From Lachnospiraceae bacterium (GTDB lineage: Bacteria > Bacillota > Clostridia > Lachnospirales > Lachnospiraceae): a DNA stretch of 53,233 nt. The notes beneath the pieces were generated by a model. The model worked only from the letters and a program-made list of their open reading frames with translations. It had not been told where the DNA came from and did no database searches. Position 1 is the first letter of the stretch; the number at the start of each line of letters is the position of its first letter. The position numbers and the translations under genes were made by a program. Shown piece after piece: positions 15,966-23,592 of this stretch. The DNA lies in assembly GCA_015057665.1 (NCBI GenBank), contig SVDY01000013.1, positions 1-53,233 of the forward strand, written 5' to 3'.

Positions 15966-17270
15966 CTATTTCTGTCCTTTTGCCGCATTCATAAATCTTC
16001 TTTGATAACTAATAACTTGATTTGTTGATGTAAATCTTGCTAAATAATTAGGTTCAGCTGTAATTACTACTTTATGATTCATATCCTGGAATTCAGGTTC
16101 AGCTAAAAGTTTATCAATATCCGGATAATTATATGGACCTTCCATAGAACATACAATTAATCTTGTATCTTTCAAATTACTATTTCTTAATACACGTAAA
16201 TTATGACGCATTCCATCTAAACCATCGCTACCTTGCTCATCATTAAAATGACGATATTTCACAATGTCTTTACCAAACTTTAATACCTCAGACAATGCCA
16301 TATTTTTATCAGCTTCTGTGTAATAATCGCAAGAAATAAAATAATCTTTTAACTGTTCTAAAATCTTTTCATCTTTTGTGCACTCGTACATGTTAAGATA
16401 ATTTTGAATATTCTGTGACTGTACTAAACGGTGTCTTAAAAATGTATTAATGAAATATGGTCTGGACTGCATTGCGAGTAAAGTTTGGAAAGGTTCAAAC
16501 ATTAATGTAAAGTTGACACGATAGCCATGTTCCTGCAATTTCAAAGCCAAATTATGTCCTCTTAATGCATTTTCCGTATCAATCTGATCATATCTTTTAT
16601 CCAACTTTTTATTTCCACTCATTAATTGTCCAACATTTCCAGGAGTGACCGCACCGGTATGAGGTACTTTAATTACAACTCGATATTTAGAAAACATTTC
16701 TTTAAACTTTTCAGCTTCTTCGAGAATTTTATTGAAATCTTCTTCAAATGGATTGTTTAACTCTACACTAATATCACAACCTGGTCCCAGTATTTTACCA
16801 ATTTCCTCCATTACTTCATCTCTATTTTTATAAAGTCCGCCTACATTAGCTTTCGGATTATTGATAAATAAGTCATATACAATTCCTGGATTACATGTAA
16901 GATTAGAAAGTAATGGACTAATTGGTGCTACTTCGTAAGGATTTGCACTATCGGCAGAAAACAGTACATTTGTTGGTCTTAAAATCCCGTTTTTGTCATA
17001 AGAAATATCTCTAACAAGATCAACTTTCAACACTCCGTCTTTTTCAAGAACTAACTCTCTTCTAAATCCCGCAGGTGTTTCTCCTTCTGGCACATGAAAT
17101 GTTTTTATTACATCTTTAAATTGTTCTGTAACTCCTACATATCTTGCAGCTGGTTTAAGATCAATAAAATCGTCTTTAGTAATAGGCATATCTTTTATTC
17201 GTTCTACATATTTCTCATCACCCTGAATTGTTTCCAAACCTAATGAATTTACACTAATATTAATCATCAT
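15966..17270 (-). CDS. Oversized transaldolase-family protein
   Basis: A 434-residue protein, against about 215-330 for usual transaldolases. The central part matches the family: FSADSANPYEVAPI, TCNPGIVYDLF, the likely Schiff-base Lys201 in VVIKVPHTGAVTPGNV, VNFTLMFEPFQTLLAM and FLRHR. About 100 residues before and 120 after this core are unassigned. It overlaps the upstream transketolase gene by four bases (ATGA), so it is translationally coupled. It probably transfers or releases a dihydroxyacetone unit in the same pathway. It could also be a specialised aldolase such as a fructose-6-phosphate aldolase relative. Confidence 0.75.
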   Translation of the reverse strand: MMINISVNSLGLETIQGDEKYVERIKDMPITKDDFIDLKPAARYVGVTEQFKDVIKTFHVPEGETPAGFRRELVLEKDGVLKVDLVRDISYDKNGILRPTNVLFSADSANPYEVAPISPLLSNLTCNPGIVYDLFINNPKANVGGLYKNRDEVMEEIGKILGPGCDISVELNNPFEEDFNKILEEAEKFKEMFSKYRVVIKVPHTGAVTPGNVGQLMSGNKKLDKRYDQIDTENALRGHNLALKLQEHGYRVNFTLMFEPFQTLLAMQSRPYFINTFLRHRLVQSQNIQNYLNMYECTKDEKILEQLKDYFISCDYYTEADKNMALSEVLKFGKDIVKYRHFNDEQGSDGLDGMRHNLRVLRNSNLKDTRLIVCSMEGPYNYPDIDKLLAEPEFQDMNHKVVITAEPNYLARFTSTNQVISYQRRFMNAAKGQK

Positions 17271-18211
17271 TTATCCTCCTTAATAAAATTTGTAATAATA
17301 CCTTTTATTCCTTTTGAGTCTAATTTGTAATAACTCATCAATTCTTCATATGAACCATTACTTGCATAATCGTGAGGGATACCATGAGCTATTACAGGCA
17401 CATGTACCTCATTTTCATTTAACATTTCAAGAACAATCGTACTAAGTCCACCTTTAACATAATGTTCTTCTACTACAATTACTCTTTTTGTTTTCTGTGC
17501 AGATTCTATAATCAACTCTTTATCAATTGGCCAAACTGTGGAAAGACCTATATGTTCTACATAAACACCCTCTTTAGCTAATTCTTGCACTGCTTCCATT
17601 GCAAATGCCGTCGTAGAACCTGTTGTAATTAAAGTAATGGCATCTCCTTCACATATTTTTCTACCTTTCCCTATAACAACTGGTTGTCGTTCATATAAGT
17701 TTTTAATTTTAGGATTACCAATTCTCATGTAAACAGGCCCTTCATATTCGATCATTGCAGAAACTGCATCGATAATTTCATTCGGATCCTGAGGAGCTAA
17801 TATTACTACTCCCGGAATCATACGCATCAATGCAAAATCGTCCAATGAATGATGTGTAGCCCCTAAATCTGAATAAGTAATACCACAATTTCTTCCAACA
17901 ATCTTTGCATTTTGGTTCATATAGCCTAAATCATTTCTAAACATTTCAAATGGTCTAGCAGTAACAAATGGGGCAATTGCACAAAATACTGGAATTTTTC
18001 CTGTAGTAGCAAGACCAGAAGAGATGCCAACTACACCTTGTTCCATAATCCCACATTCAAAATATCTTTCTGGATATTTTTCCATAAAGTCTGAAAATCC
18101 TGAACTTTTCCCACTATCGGCAGAAAGAACTACAATTCTGTTATCAGCTTCGGCTAAATCTGTTACTGCTTTTCCAAAAGTTTTTCTAGGATCAAACATT
18201 TTTTCACTCAT
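17267..18211 (-). CDS. Split transketolase, C-terminal subunit (pair 2)
   Basis: A 314-residue subunit with the catalytic Glu in CGIMEQGVVG, followed by GLATTGKIPVFCA and GATHHSLDD. The start was set at ATG 18211, which overlaps the preceding stop (ATGAGTGA) and has GGAGG nine bases upstream; an ATG three codons earlier is less well placed. It differs clearly from pair 1 in the substrate-facing loops (RNCGITYSDLG against GATHGGISVGED), suggesting a different sugar specificity. Same operon as pair 1. Confidence 0.88.
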   Translation of the reverse strand: MSEKMFDPRKTFGKAVTDLAEADNRIVVLSADSGKSSGFSDFMEKYPERYFECGIMEQGVVGISSGLATTGKIPVFCAIAPFVTARPFEMFRNDLGYMNQNAKIVGRNCGITYSDLGATHHSLDDFALMRMIPGVVILAPQDPNEIIDAVSAMIEYEGPVYMRIGNPKIKNLYERQPVVIGKGRKICEGDAITLITTGSTTAFAMEAVQELAKEGVYVEHIGLSTVWPIDKELIIESAQKTKRVIVVEEHYVKGGLSTIVLEMLNENEVHVPVIAHGIPHDYASNGSYEELMSYYKLDSKGIKGIITNFIKEDK

Positions 18212-19055
18212 ACTTTTCATCCTCCAAATCCAATACTTCTAACAAATCACGTTCTAACGCATCACAATCTGCTACTGTTGGATTCCAATAATGATATGAA
18301 ACTTGATTTTCTCCCTGCTTAAGACCTTTCGCTTTTACAGTATGTGCAATTATCATAGATGGTTTTCCAGTTTCAAAAGGTACCGCATCTAATGCTTCAA
18401 CTACCTCTTTCATGTTATTTCCATCAATCTCTCTGACAGCCCATCCAAAAATACGAAAACGCTCCGCAATCGGTGAGTAGTCCATAACCTCAGATACCTT
18501 TCCACTAATCTGCAATCCGTTATTATCTACAAAAGCTACTAAGTTGTCAGCTTTGTGATGTGCTGCAGCTGCTGCAGCTTCCCAATTTGACCCCTCCGCA
18601 AGTTCTCCATCACCTAATATTGTATATACTTTAGAATCACTTCCATCCAATTTAAGCCCCATGGCCATACCTAATGCTATCGCAAGTCCATGACCCAAAG
18701 CTCCTGTATTTGCTTCAATTCCAGGCAATTTATGCATACATGGATGCCCTGGTATTATTGAATGAATTTGTCCATATGTGTCTAAAACATCTTTAGGGAA
18801 ATAACCCCTTTCCGCAAGAACTGCATATTGAACCATGCTTTTATGTCCTGCAGATAATAAAAAACGATCTCTTGCTTCCCAATTCGGTTCATCTGGTTTT
18901 ATTCTCATTTTATGAAAATATAGTGCTGTCACAATTTCCATTGATGAAAACGCTCCGCCGATATGACCATGTCCACTGGCACGCAACATTCGAGCGACAT
19001 TTATTCGGCATCTAGTTGCTACTTGTTCCAAATACTGAATTTTCTCTGTATTCAT
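18204..19055 (-). CDS. Split transketolase, N-terminal subunit (pair 2); first gene of the operon
   Basis: A 283-residue ThDP subunit: GHGHIGGAFSSMEIV, SAGHKSMVQYAVLAE, GHPCMHKLPGIEANTGALG, and the cofactor motif GDGELAEGSNWEAA then VDNNGLQ. The ATG at 19055 has AAAGGA eight bases upstream; the adjacent ATG at 19058 or the one at 19076 are alternatives. It heads an operon of seven genes ending in the class II aldolase, transcribed away from the AraC/TIM-barrel regulator. The 194-bp divergent region carries the TGTGATAT site described separately. Confidence 0.87.
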   Translation of the reverse strand: MNTEKIQYLEQVATRCRINVARMLRASGHGHIGGAFSSMEIVTALYFHKMRIKPDEPNWEARDRFLLSAGHKSMVQYAVLAERGYFPKDVLDTYGQIHSIIPGHPCMHKLPGIEANTGALGHGLAIALGMAMGLKLDGSDSKVYTILGDGELAEGSNWEAAAAAAHHKADNLVAFVDNNGLQISGKVSEVMDYSPIAERFRIFGWAVREIDGNNMKEVVEALDAVPFETGKPSMIIAHTVKAKGLKQGENQVSYHYWNPTVADCDALERDLLEVLDLEDEKYE

Positions 19056-19137
19056 CATCCACTTCCTTTCAATCACTCATCTTTACATGTATATACAAAT
19101 TTGGTATAATCAAAATATCATCCATTAAAATTTTTTT

Positions 19138-19148
19138 AAATGTGATAT
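19138..19148 (+). promoter_or_regulatory. Candidate operator AAATGTGATAT in the divergent region
   Basis: Same 11-mer as the two sites at 26532-26563 upstream of the alcohol dehydrogenase operon. It lies between the transketolase operon and the AraC/TIM-barrel regulator, overlapping an imperfect palindrome centred on GATATC. Confidence 0.5.
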
Positions 19149-19183
19149 CATTTTAATCAGTTGGGTTTTTGTAATACTTATAA

Positions 19184-19220
19184 ATAAAACATGTTAATTT
19201 TAGTTTTTTACATGTTTTAT
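19184..19220. promoter_or_regulatory. Inverted repeat upstream of the AraC/TIM-barrel gene
   Basis: Perfect 11-bp arms ATAAAACATGT / ACATGTTTTAT, 15 bases apart, ending 29 bases before the ATG of the regulator. It could be an operator or a 5' UTR hairpin. Confidence 0.45.
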
Positions 19221-19249
19221 TATCATTTCATAGTATTTAAGGAGATAAA

Positions 19250-20443
19250 ATGACTAGAAAAAAACTATTAGAAAAACTTCGATCCGTTATTCATATCAAT
19301 GGTCATATTTTTGGAATTTCTGTCGGAAACGGTATGACAACAGAATATGCTTTAGAAGGCAACGTTGATCTACTTTTGACGATGAATGCAGGCCGTTTTC
19401 GTCAAATGGGGCAAAGCGCTTTCAATGCTTTCATGGGCTATTCAAATACAAATCAATTGGTTCTAGATTTTGCTACAAAAGAAGTATTTCCGCTCGCCAA
19501 AGACGCACCTATTATATGTGGCATCTTTATGCAGGATCCCTGTATCCATCTTTATGACTATATTAAAAAAATAAAAGAATACGGTTTTAGCGGCATTATC
19601 AACTATCCTACTGTAAGTTGTATAGATGGAGATTTTAGAAATGCGCTCGAAAATAATAACTTAGGCTTTGAAAAAGAAGTAGAAGGTATACGAATTGCAC
19701 ACTTTCTTGATTTGTTCACTATTGCTTATGCCTCGAATTTGGACCAGGCAATACAAATGGTGTCCGCCGGTGCCGATGCAATTTGCCTACATTTAGGTAT
19801 TACTGGAGGTGGTCTTTGTGGCGCTAATAAAGTAATTTCACTAGAAAATGCAATCCAAATAACAAATACTATATTTAATAAAATTGATGAAATCAATCCA
19901 GATGTAATTAAACTCGTATGTAGTGGTCCTATTCAAACTCCCATAGATGCACATACACTTTATCAAAATACGAAATGCCAAGGATTTTTAGCGGGATCTG
20001 CAATCGAGCGTCTTCCTGTTGAAAGAACAATGCTCAATACAATCAAAGCATTCAAAAGTCCTGGAGATTTTAATGAAGAAAATATTATATCTAAGGTTTT
20101 GAATGGAGCAGGACGTGATGTAGACTATGCACAATTTATGATTGAATATATTGAAAAAAACTACTCTAAACCAATTCGTATGAAAGAATTATCATATATC
20201 ACCCATGTATCCGCACCTAGACTAAGTGTATTATTTAAAGAAAAAACAAATATGAGTTTTACACAATACCTTATTGATTATCGAATGAATATTGCATGCA
20301 ATTATTTGCGCAATTCAAACAAACAAATGAAAGAAGTAAGTATTCTGGTTGGATACGAAGATTACTCCCAGTTTGCAAAAATGTTTAAGAAAAAATATAA
20401 GATGACTCCTCAGGATTATAAATCATTAAATTCTTCTGACTAA
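19250..20443 (+). CDS. TIM-barrel (PEP-hydrolase-like) domain fused to an AraC-type DNA-binding domain
   Basis: A 397-residue plus-strand regulator. Residues about 5-275 form the TIM-barrel family once named TIM-barrel signal transduction (phosphoenolpyruvate hydrolase family): GISVGNGMTTEYALEGNVDLLL, FSGIINYPTVSCIDG, AGADAICLHLGITGGG. Residues about 295-393 are a two-helix-turn-helix AraC module: MKELSYITHVSAPRLSVLFKEK and VSILVGYEDYSQFAKMFKKK. The fusion suggests a barrel that senses a small phosphorylated metabolite and switches DNA binding. It diverges from the transketolase operon, and 21-bp-spaced direct repeats of the kind AraC proteins bind are found nearby and before the second sugar operon. 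AGGAG lies six bases before the ATG. Confidence 0.8.
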   Translation: MTRKKLLEKLRSVIHINGHIFGISVGNGMTTEYALEGNVDLLLTMNAGRFRQMGQSAFNAFMGYSNTNQLVLDFATKEVFPLAKDAPIICGIFMQDPCIHLYDYIKKIKEYGFSGIINYPTVSCIDGDFRNALENNNLGFEKEVEGIRIAHFLDLFTIAYASNLDQAIQMVSAGADAICLHLGITGGGLCGANKVISLENAIQITNTIFNKIDEINPDVIKLVCSGPIQTPIDAHTLYQNTKCQGFLAGSAIERLPVERTMLNTIKAFKSPGDFNEENIISKVLNGAGRDVDYAQFMIEYIEKNYSKPIRMKELSYITHVSAPRLSVLFKEKTNMSFTQYLIDYRMNIACNYLRNSNKQMKEVSILVGYEDYSQFAKMFKKKYKMTPQDYKSLNSSD

Positions 20444-20444
20444 T

Positions 20445-21290
20445 ATGAAAGTAGGATTACTCATGCACTTTAAAGATAATAAAAGAAACAAATTAAAACA
20501 AAAAATGGATAATGGACAATTAATTATTTGTGTAGGAACAGATTCTTTACAAGAGATTCAATTATGTCAACAACTTAACTGTGATATGATTCTGGTATAT
20601 CCTACAGCAAAATATTCTAATGCTACTAATAGGTTTCTTGCCGGGTATCTTGCTTTTGATAATACAAATGATTTAATGTTGGAAAGTTCAAAGGAAATGT
20701 TTTCTATTCTCGACAACACGAATTTACTTATTAGTGTAAATTGTTCGGACCCATTCATGGTTCCTAATATTATATTAAAACAATTCAAAGAATTGCATGT
20801 TGCAGGAATACACAATTATCCTTCCATGTCTTTAGTTGATGGCAATTTTGGAGCAAACATTAACAGTCGAAAATTAGGATTTGACATGGAAATAAATATG
20901 CTCAAAACATACTCTGATCAAAATTTTTATACATGCGCTATGGTTCGAAATACCAAACAAGCCATTTTAATGACACGAGCCAATGTCGATATGCTTATTT
21001 TTTATCTAGGCTTAGGTCATAATAAAAGTAGTAAACGATATAACAAAACGACAAAATTAGAGGACGATATTACGTTACTTAAAGAAATGTCTGCAGCAGT
21101 AAGAACCATTTCATCAGAAATACCTTTACTATTTTTTAGTGAACACGTTAATACAATTGATGACATCAAAAAAATCATTAAAAACGTTCCTAACATAAAT
21201 GGGTATTGTTTGATGCCTGTCGCTCAATCATCTATTTCTGCACGACAATTAGAATTGGAAATATTACAACTCCAAAAAATTACATATTAA
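20445..21290 (+). CDS. TIM-barrel (PEP-hydrolase-like) paralogue without DNA-binding domain
   Basis: A 281-residue protein two bases after the AraC fusion stop, so cotranscribed. It repeats the barrel pattern of its neighbour (CVGTDSLQEIQ, GIHNYPSMSLVDGNFG, ANVDMLIFYLGLG) but is quite diverged and lacks the HTH. The glycine-rich TGGGLCG of the neighbour is replaced here by HNKSSK, so ligand binding or catalysis probably differs. It may modulate the regulator, for example by forming mixed oligomers. The start could also be the ATG at 20463, which has AGGA six bases upstream. Confidence 0.7.
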   Translation: MKVGLLMHFKDNKRNKLKQKMDNGQLIICVGTDSLQEIQLCQQLNCDMILVYPTAKYSNATNRFLAGYLAFDNTNDLMLESSKEMFSILDNTNLLISVNCSDPFMVPNIILKQFKELHVAGIHNYPSMSLVDGNFGANINSRKLGFDMEINMLKTYSDQNFYTCAMVRNTKQAILMTRANVDMLIFYLGLGHNKSSKRYNKTTKLEDDITLLKEMSAAVRTISSEIPLLFFSEHVNTIDDIKKIIKNVPNINGYCLMPVAQSSISARQLELEILQLQKITY

Positions 21291-21310
21291 TTTTTAAAAT
21301 ATATGATTCA

Positions 21311-21356
21311 AAATACGATTAGGGCAAATTCTCCTGAATTTGCCCTAATCGTATTT
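21311..21356. terminator. Bidirectional terminator between convergent genes
   Basis: Perfect 21-bp arms (AAATACGATTAGGGCAAATTC and its complement) with a TCCT loop. It ends the plus-strand TIM-barrel operon and overlaps the last codons of the minus-strand GntR gene; AT-rich tails on both sides. Confidence 0.85.
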
Positions 21357-22088
21357 TAATTTAATTTTAATTTTGTCTCCTCTAAAAACTACTTTACTAT
21401 ATTCATACGGTTCTCCGTTGTCAGAATATATTATGTCTTTAAGCAAGAGCAGTGGATATCCTTTTGAAATATTCAACAATATAGACTCCTCTTCAGTAGC
21501 CAAAACAGACTCTAACGTTTCTACAATTCGTTTTCTTTTCAAATTATAATATGTATTTAGTAGTATACATAACTGTTCTCTTTCTAAAGCCTCTGTAGTT
21601 ATTTGACCACTGTATTCAGAATTAATATAAGATATATGAATACTAATAGGCATATCATCAACATAACGGAGTCTCTTTATTTTCAACACACTAGACTCCT
21701 TGTCAATTTGAAGATATTTGGCTGTTACATCATTACATTTTTCAATGGTATATTCTATAATCTTTGTCTTAACTTCATATCCCATTTGCTCTAACTGTTC
21801 CCTCATACCTATGTATGAAGGACAAACTGTTACAAATTTCTTTGCAACATAAGTTCCTTTACCACGTATACGATATAAAACGCCTTCTTTTACTAAATCC
21901 GTTATCACAGAACGAACTGTCATTCTACTTAAATTACAAATTTTAGATAATTCATTTTCCGATAATATTTTCTCATTTTCCTGATATTTTCCAGAAGTAA
22001 TTACATCATATAACATTTCTCGTAATTGGATATATAATGGTTTTGTTGAATTTCTATCTAACTTTTTTAGATCATTTTCTAACCCCAT
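21345..22088 (-). CDS. GntR/HutC-family transcriptional regulator (UTRA effector domain)
   Basis: A 247-residue repressor-type protein. The N-terminal winged helix is clear: KPLYIQLREMLYDVITSGKYQENEKILSENELSKICNLSRMTVR, then GVLYRIRGKGTYVA. The rest (about 85-247) is a UTRA ligand domain (VLKIKRLRYVDDMPISIHISYI; LLLLKDIIYSDNGEPYEYS), which usually binds a sugar phosphate. It sits between the two sugar operons and is separated from deoC by a terminator, so it has its own promoter in about 22090-22138. It likely represses one or both operons. Its 3' end lies in the shared terminator. Confidence 0.85.
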   Translation of the reverse strand: MGLENDLKKLDRNSTKPLYIQLREMLYDVITSGKYQENEKILSENELSKICNLSRMTVRSVITDLVKEGVLYRIRGKGTYVAKKFVTVCPSYIGMREQLEQMGYEVKTKIIEYTIEKCNDVTAKYLQIDKESSVLKIKRLRYVDDMPISIHISYINSEYSGQITTEALEREQLCILLNTYYNLKRKRIVETLESVLATEEESILLNISKGYPLLLLKDIIYSDNGEPYEYSKVVFRGDKIKIKLKYD

Positions 22089-22138
22089 TCTTCACCTCAC
22101 TACCTACTATAATCATCCTGTTTAGCGCATATTCTATA

Positions 22139-22171
22139 ACAGGAGAAAACTCAAAATGAGTTTTCTCCTGT
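22139..22171 (-). terminator. Terminator after the deoC-like gene
   Basis: Perfect 15-bp arms (ACAGGAGAAAACTCA / TGAGTTTTCTCCTGT) with a 3-base loop, 14 bases after the DeoC-like stop and upstream of the GntR gene on the same strand. Confidence 0.8.
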
Positions 22172-22184
22172 CCAATATCATGTC

Positions 22185-22889
22185 TTATTTCTTTTCTGCT
22201 AAATATGCTTTGTATTCATCAATAATTTTAATAGCGCTTCTTGTTCCGATAAGTTCAATACCCATTTCAATCATTCTGAGACATGCTGAAAGAACAAACT
22301 GTCTTGGCACACCGGATAATTTCATTTTCGTATTTCCAGAAAGATTATCTCGAATTACTTCTACATGATGAACATCTGGAAGAGCCTGAGATCCAGTTGC
22401 TGTCTTAACATAATCGATTTCATATTCGCAACATAATTTTGTAGCAGTTGCAATTTCTTCATCTGTTAAAAGGGCCACTTCTAAAATTACTTTGCATAAT
22501 AAACCTTTTGCTTTTGCCTTTTTGGCAAGACCACCAATCTCTGCTCTCATTAAATCAATGTTTCCATCTTTTAATGCTCCAACATTAATCATCATATCGA
22601 GAGTTGTTGCTCCATTTGCAATTGCATCATCAATTTCAGCCATTTTAATCGCTGTTGTAGGAGTTCCATAAGGAAAACCAATTCCAACACCAACCAATAC
22701 ATCAGAACCAGCCAATTCTTCTGCAACAACTTTTGTCCAGCATGGAGTTGTATACATAGCAGCAATATTGTATTCTTTTGCCTGTCTACATGCATTACGG
22801 ATTGCTGCTTCCTGTGTGTCTGGTGCTAATACTGCCATATCAAATACTTTTGCAAATCTTTCAACAGTTAATTCATTTAAATTAATCAT
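22185..22889 (-). CDS. DeoC/deoxyribose-phosphate-aldolase-family aldolase
   Basis: A 234-residue class I aldolase. Visible: LDMMINVGALKDG (active-site Asp), CKVILE, and the Schiff-base Lys in YVKTATGS. The second lysine segment reads MKLSGVPRQ instead of the standard KAAGGIRT, and GTRSA replaces GTSS. The residues for imine chemistry are kept, but the phosphate loop is changed, which hints at a substrate other than deoxyribose-5-phosphate. It is the last gene of the adh-kinase-phosphatase-aldolase operon, two bases after the HAD gene. AGGAGG lies nine bases before the ATG. Confidence 0.8.
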   Translation of the reverse strand: MINLNELTVERFAKVFDMAVLAPDTQEAAIRNACRQAKEYNIAAMYTTPCWTKVVAEELAGSDVLVGVGIGFPYGTPTTAIKMAEIDDAIANGATTLDMMINVGALKDGNIDLMRAEIGGLAKKAKAKGLLCKVILEVALLTDEEIATATKLCCEYEIDYVKTATGSQALPDVHHVEVIRDNLSGNTKMKLSGVPRQFVLSACLRMIEMGIELIGTRSAIKIIDEYKAYLAEKK

Positions 22890-22891
22890 AA

Positions 22892-23557
22892 TTAAATTCC
22901 TCCTAAACGATATATTTCATTATAAAGTTCCTCTATTGTATCTACGATAACATCTGGTTCTGCTTCTTTTAATTCTTTTCTGTCACGAAATCCCCATGTT
23001 ACAATAATACATGGAATCCCTGCATTTTTAGAAAACTGCGCGTCTACTTCGGAATCTCCGATATAGATACAGTCTTCTGCTGTCACACCGAGTTCATCCA
23101 TTGCAAGATATAAAGCGTCCGGTGCCGGTTTTCTTGTTACATCCGCTCTCTCGCCGAGAGCAAACTCCATCTCATCACCGAAGTAGGATTTTGTAAGCTC
23201 TTTTACCGCTTTATCTCCTTTGTTGGATACAATACCCATCTGAAATCCGTCTTTTTTTAATTTGGCTACCAGTGGACGAATTCCGTCATATAGATCCGTC
23301 TTGTTATTGGAATTTGGGAAATAGTGTCCAATAAACACCTGCATCAGTTCCGCCCTCTGGACATCTGTTAAATCCTTTGGAGCGGCGCGCTCCAAAAGAA
23401 TCGTCGCACCGCCGCCAATCATTTTACGAATTGCCTCTTTTTCATGTAACGGATAGCCGCATTGTTCCAAAGAATAATTCAAACTGTCCGCGATGTCATC
23501 CAGTGTATTTAAAAGGGTCCCATCCATATCAAAAATAATTGTATTTCTCTTTCTCAT
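22892..23557 (-). CDS. HAD-superfamily phosphatase (phosphoglycolate phosphatase-like)
   Basis: A 221-residue HAD hydrolase: motif I FDMDGTLLNT, cap domain about 15-85, motif II IVSNKG, motif III Lys in RKPAPDALY, and motif IV YIGDSEVDAQ. Members dephosphorylate small phosphate esters, often repairing dead-end intermediates of sugar pathways. It lies between the FGGY kinase and the DeoC-like aldolase, so it could remove a wrongly phosphorylated sugar or release a free product. Its DNA is visibly richer in G+C than the flanking aldolase and dehydrogenase genes. Confidence 0.85.
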   Translation of the reverse strand: MRKRNTIIFDMDGTLLNTLDDIADSLNYSLEQCGYPLHEKEAIRKMIGGGATILLERAAPKDLTDVQRAELMQVFIGHYFPNSNNKTDLYDGIRPLVAKLKKDGFQMGIVSNKGDKAVKELTKSYFGDEMEFALGERADVTRKPAPDALYLAMDELGVTAEDCIYIGDSEVDAQFSKNAGIPCIIVTWGFRDRKELKEAEPDVIVDTIEELYNEIYRLGGI

Positions 23558-23592
23558 ATTCCATGGACTCCTTTCTTATAAAATAAAATTAA

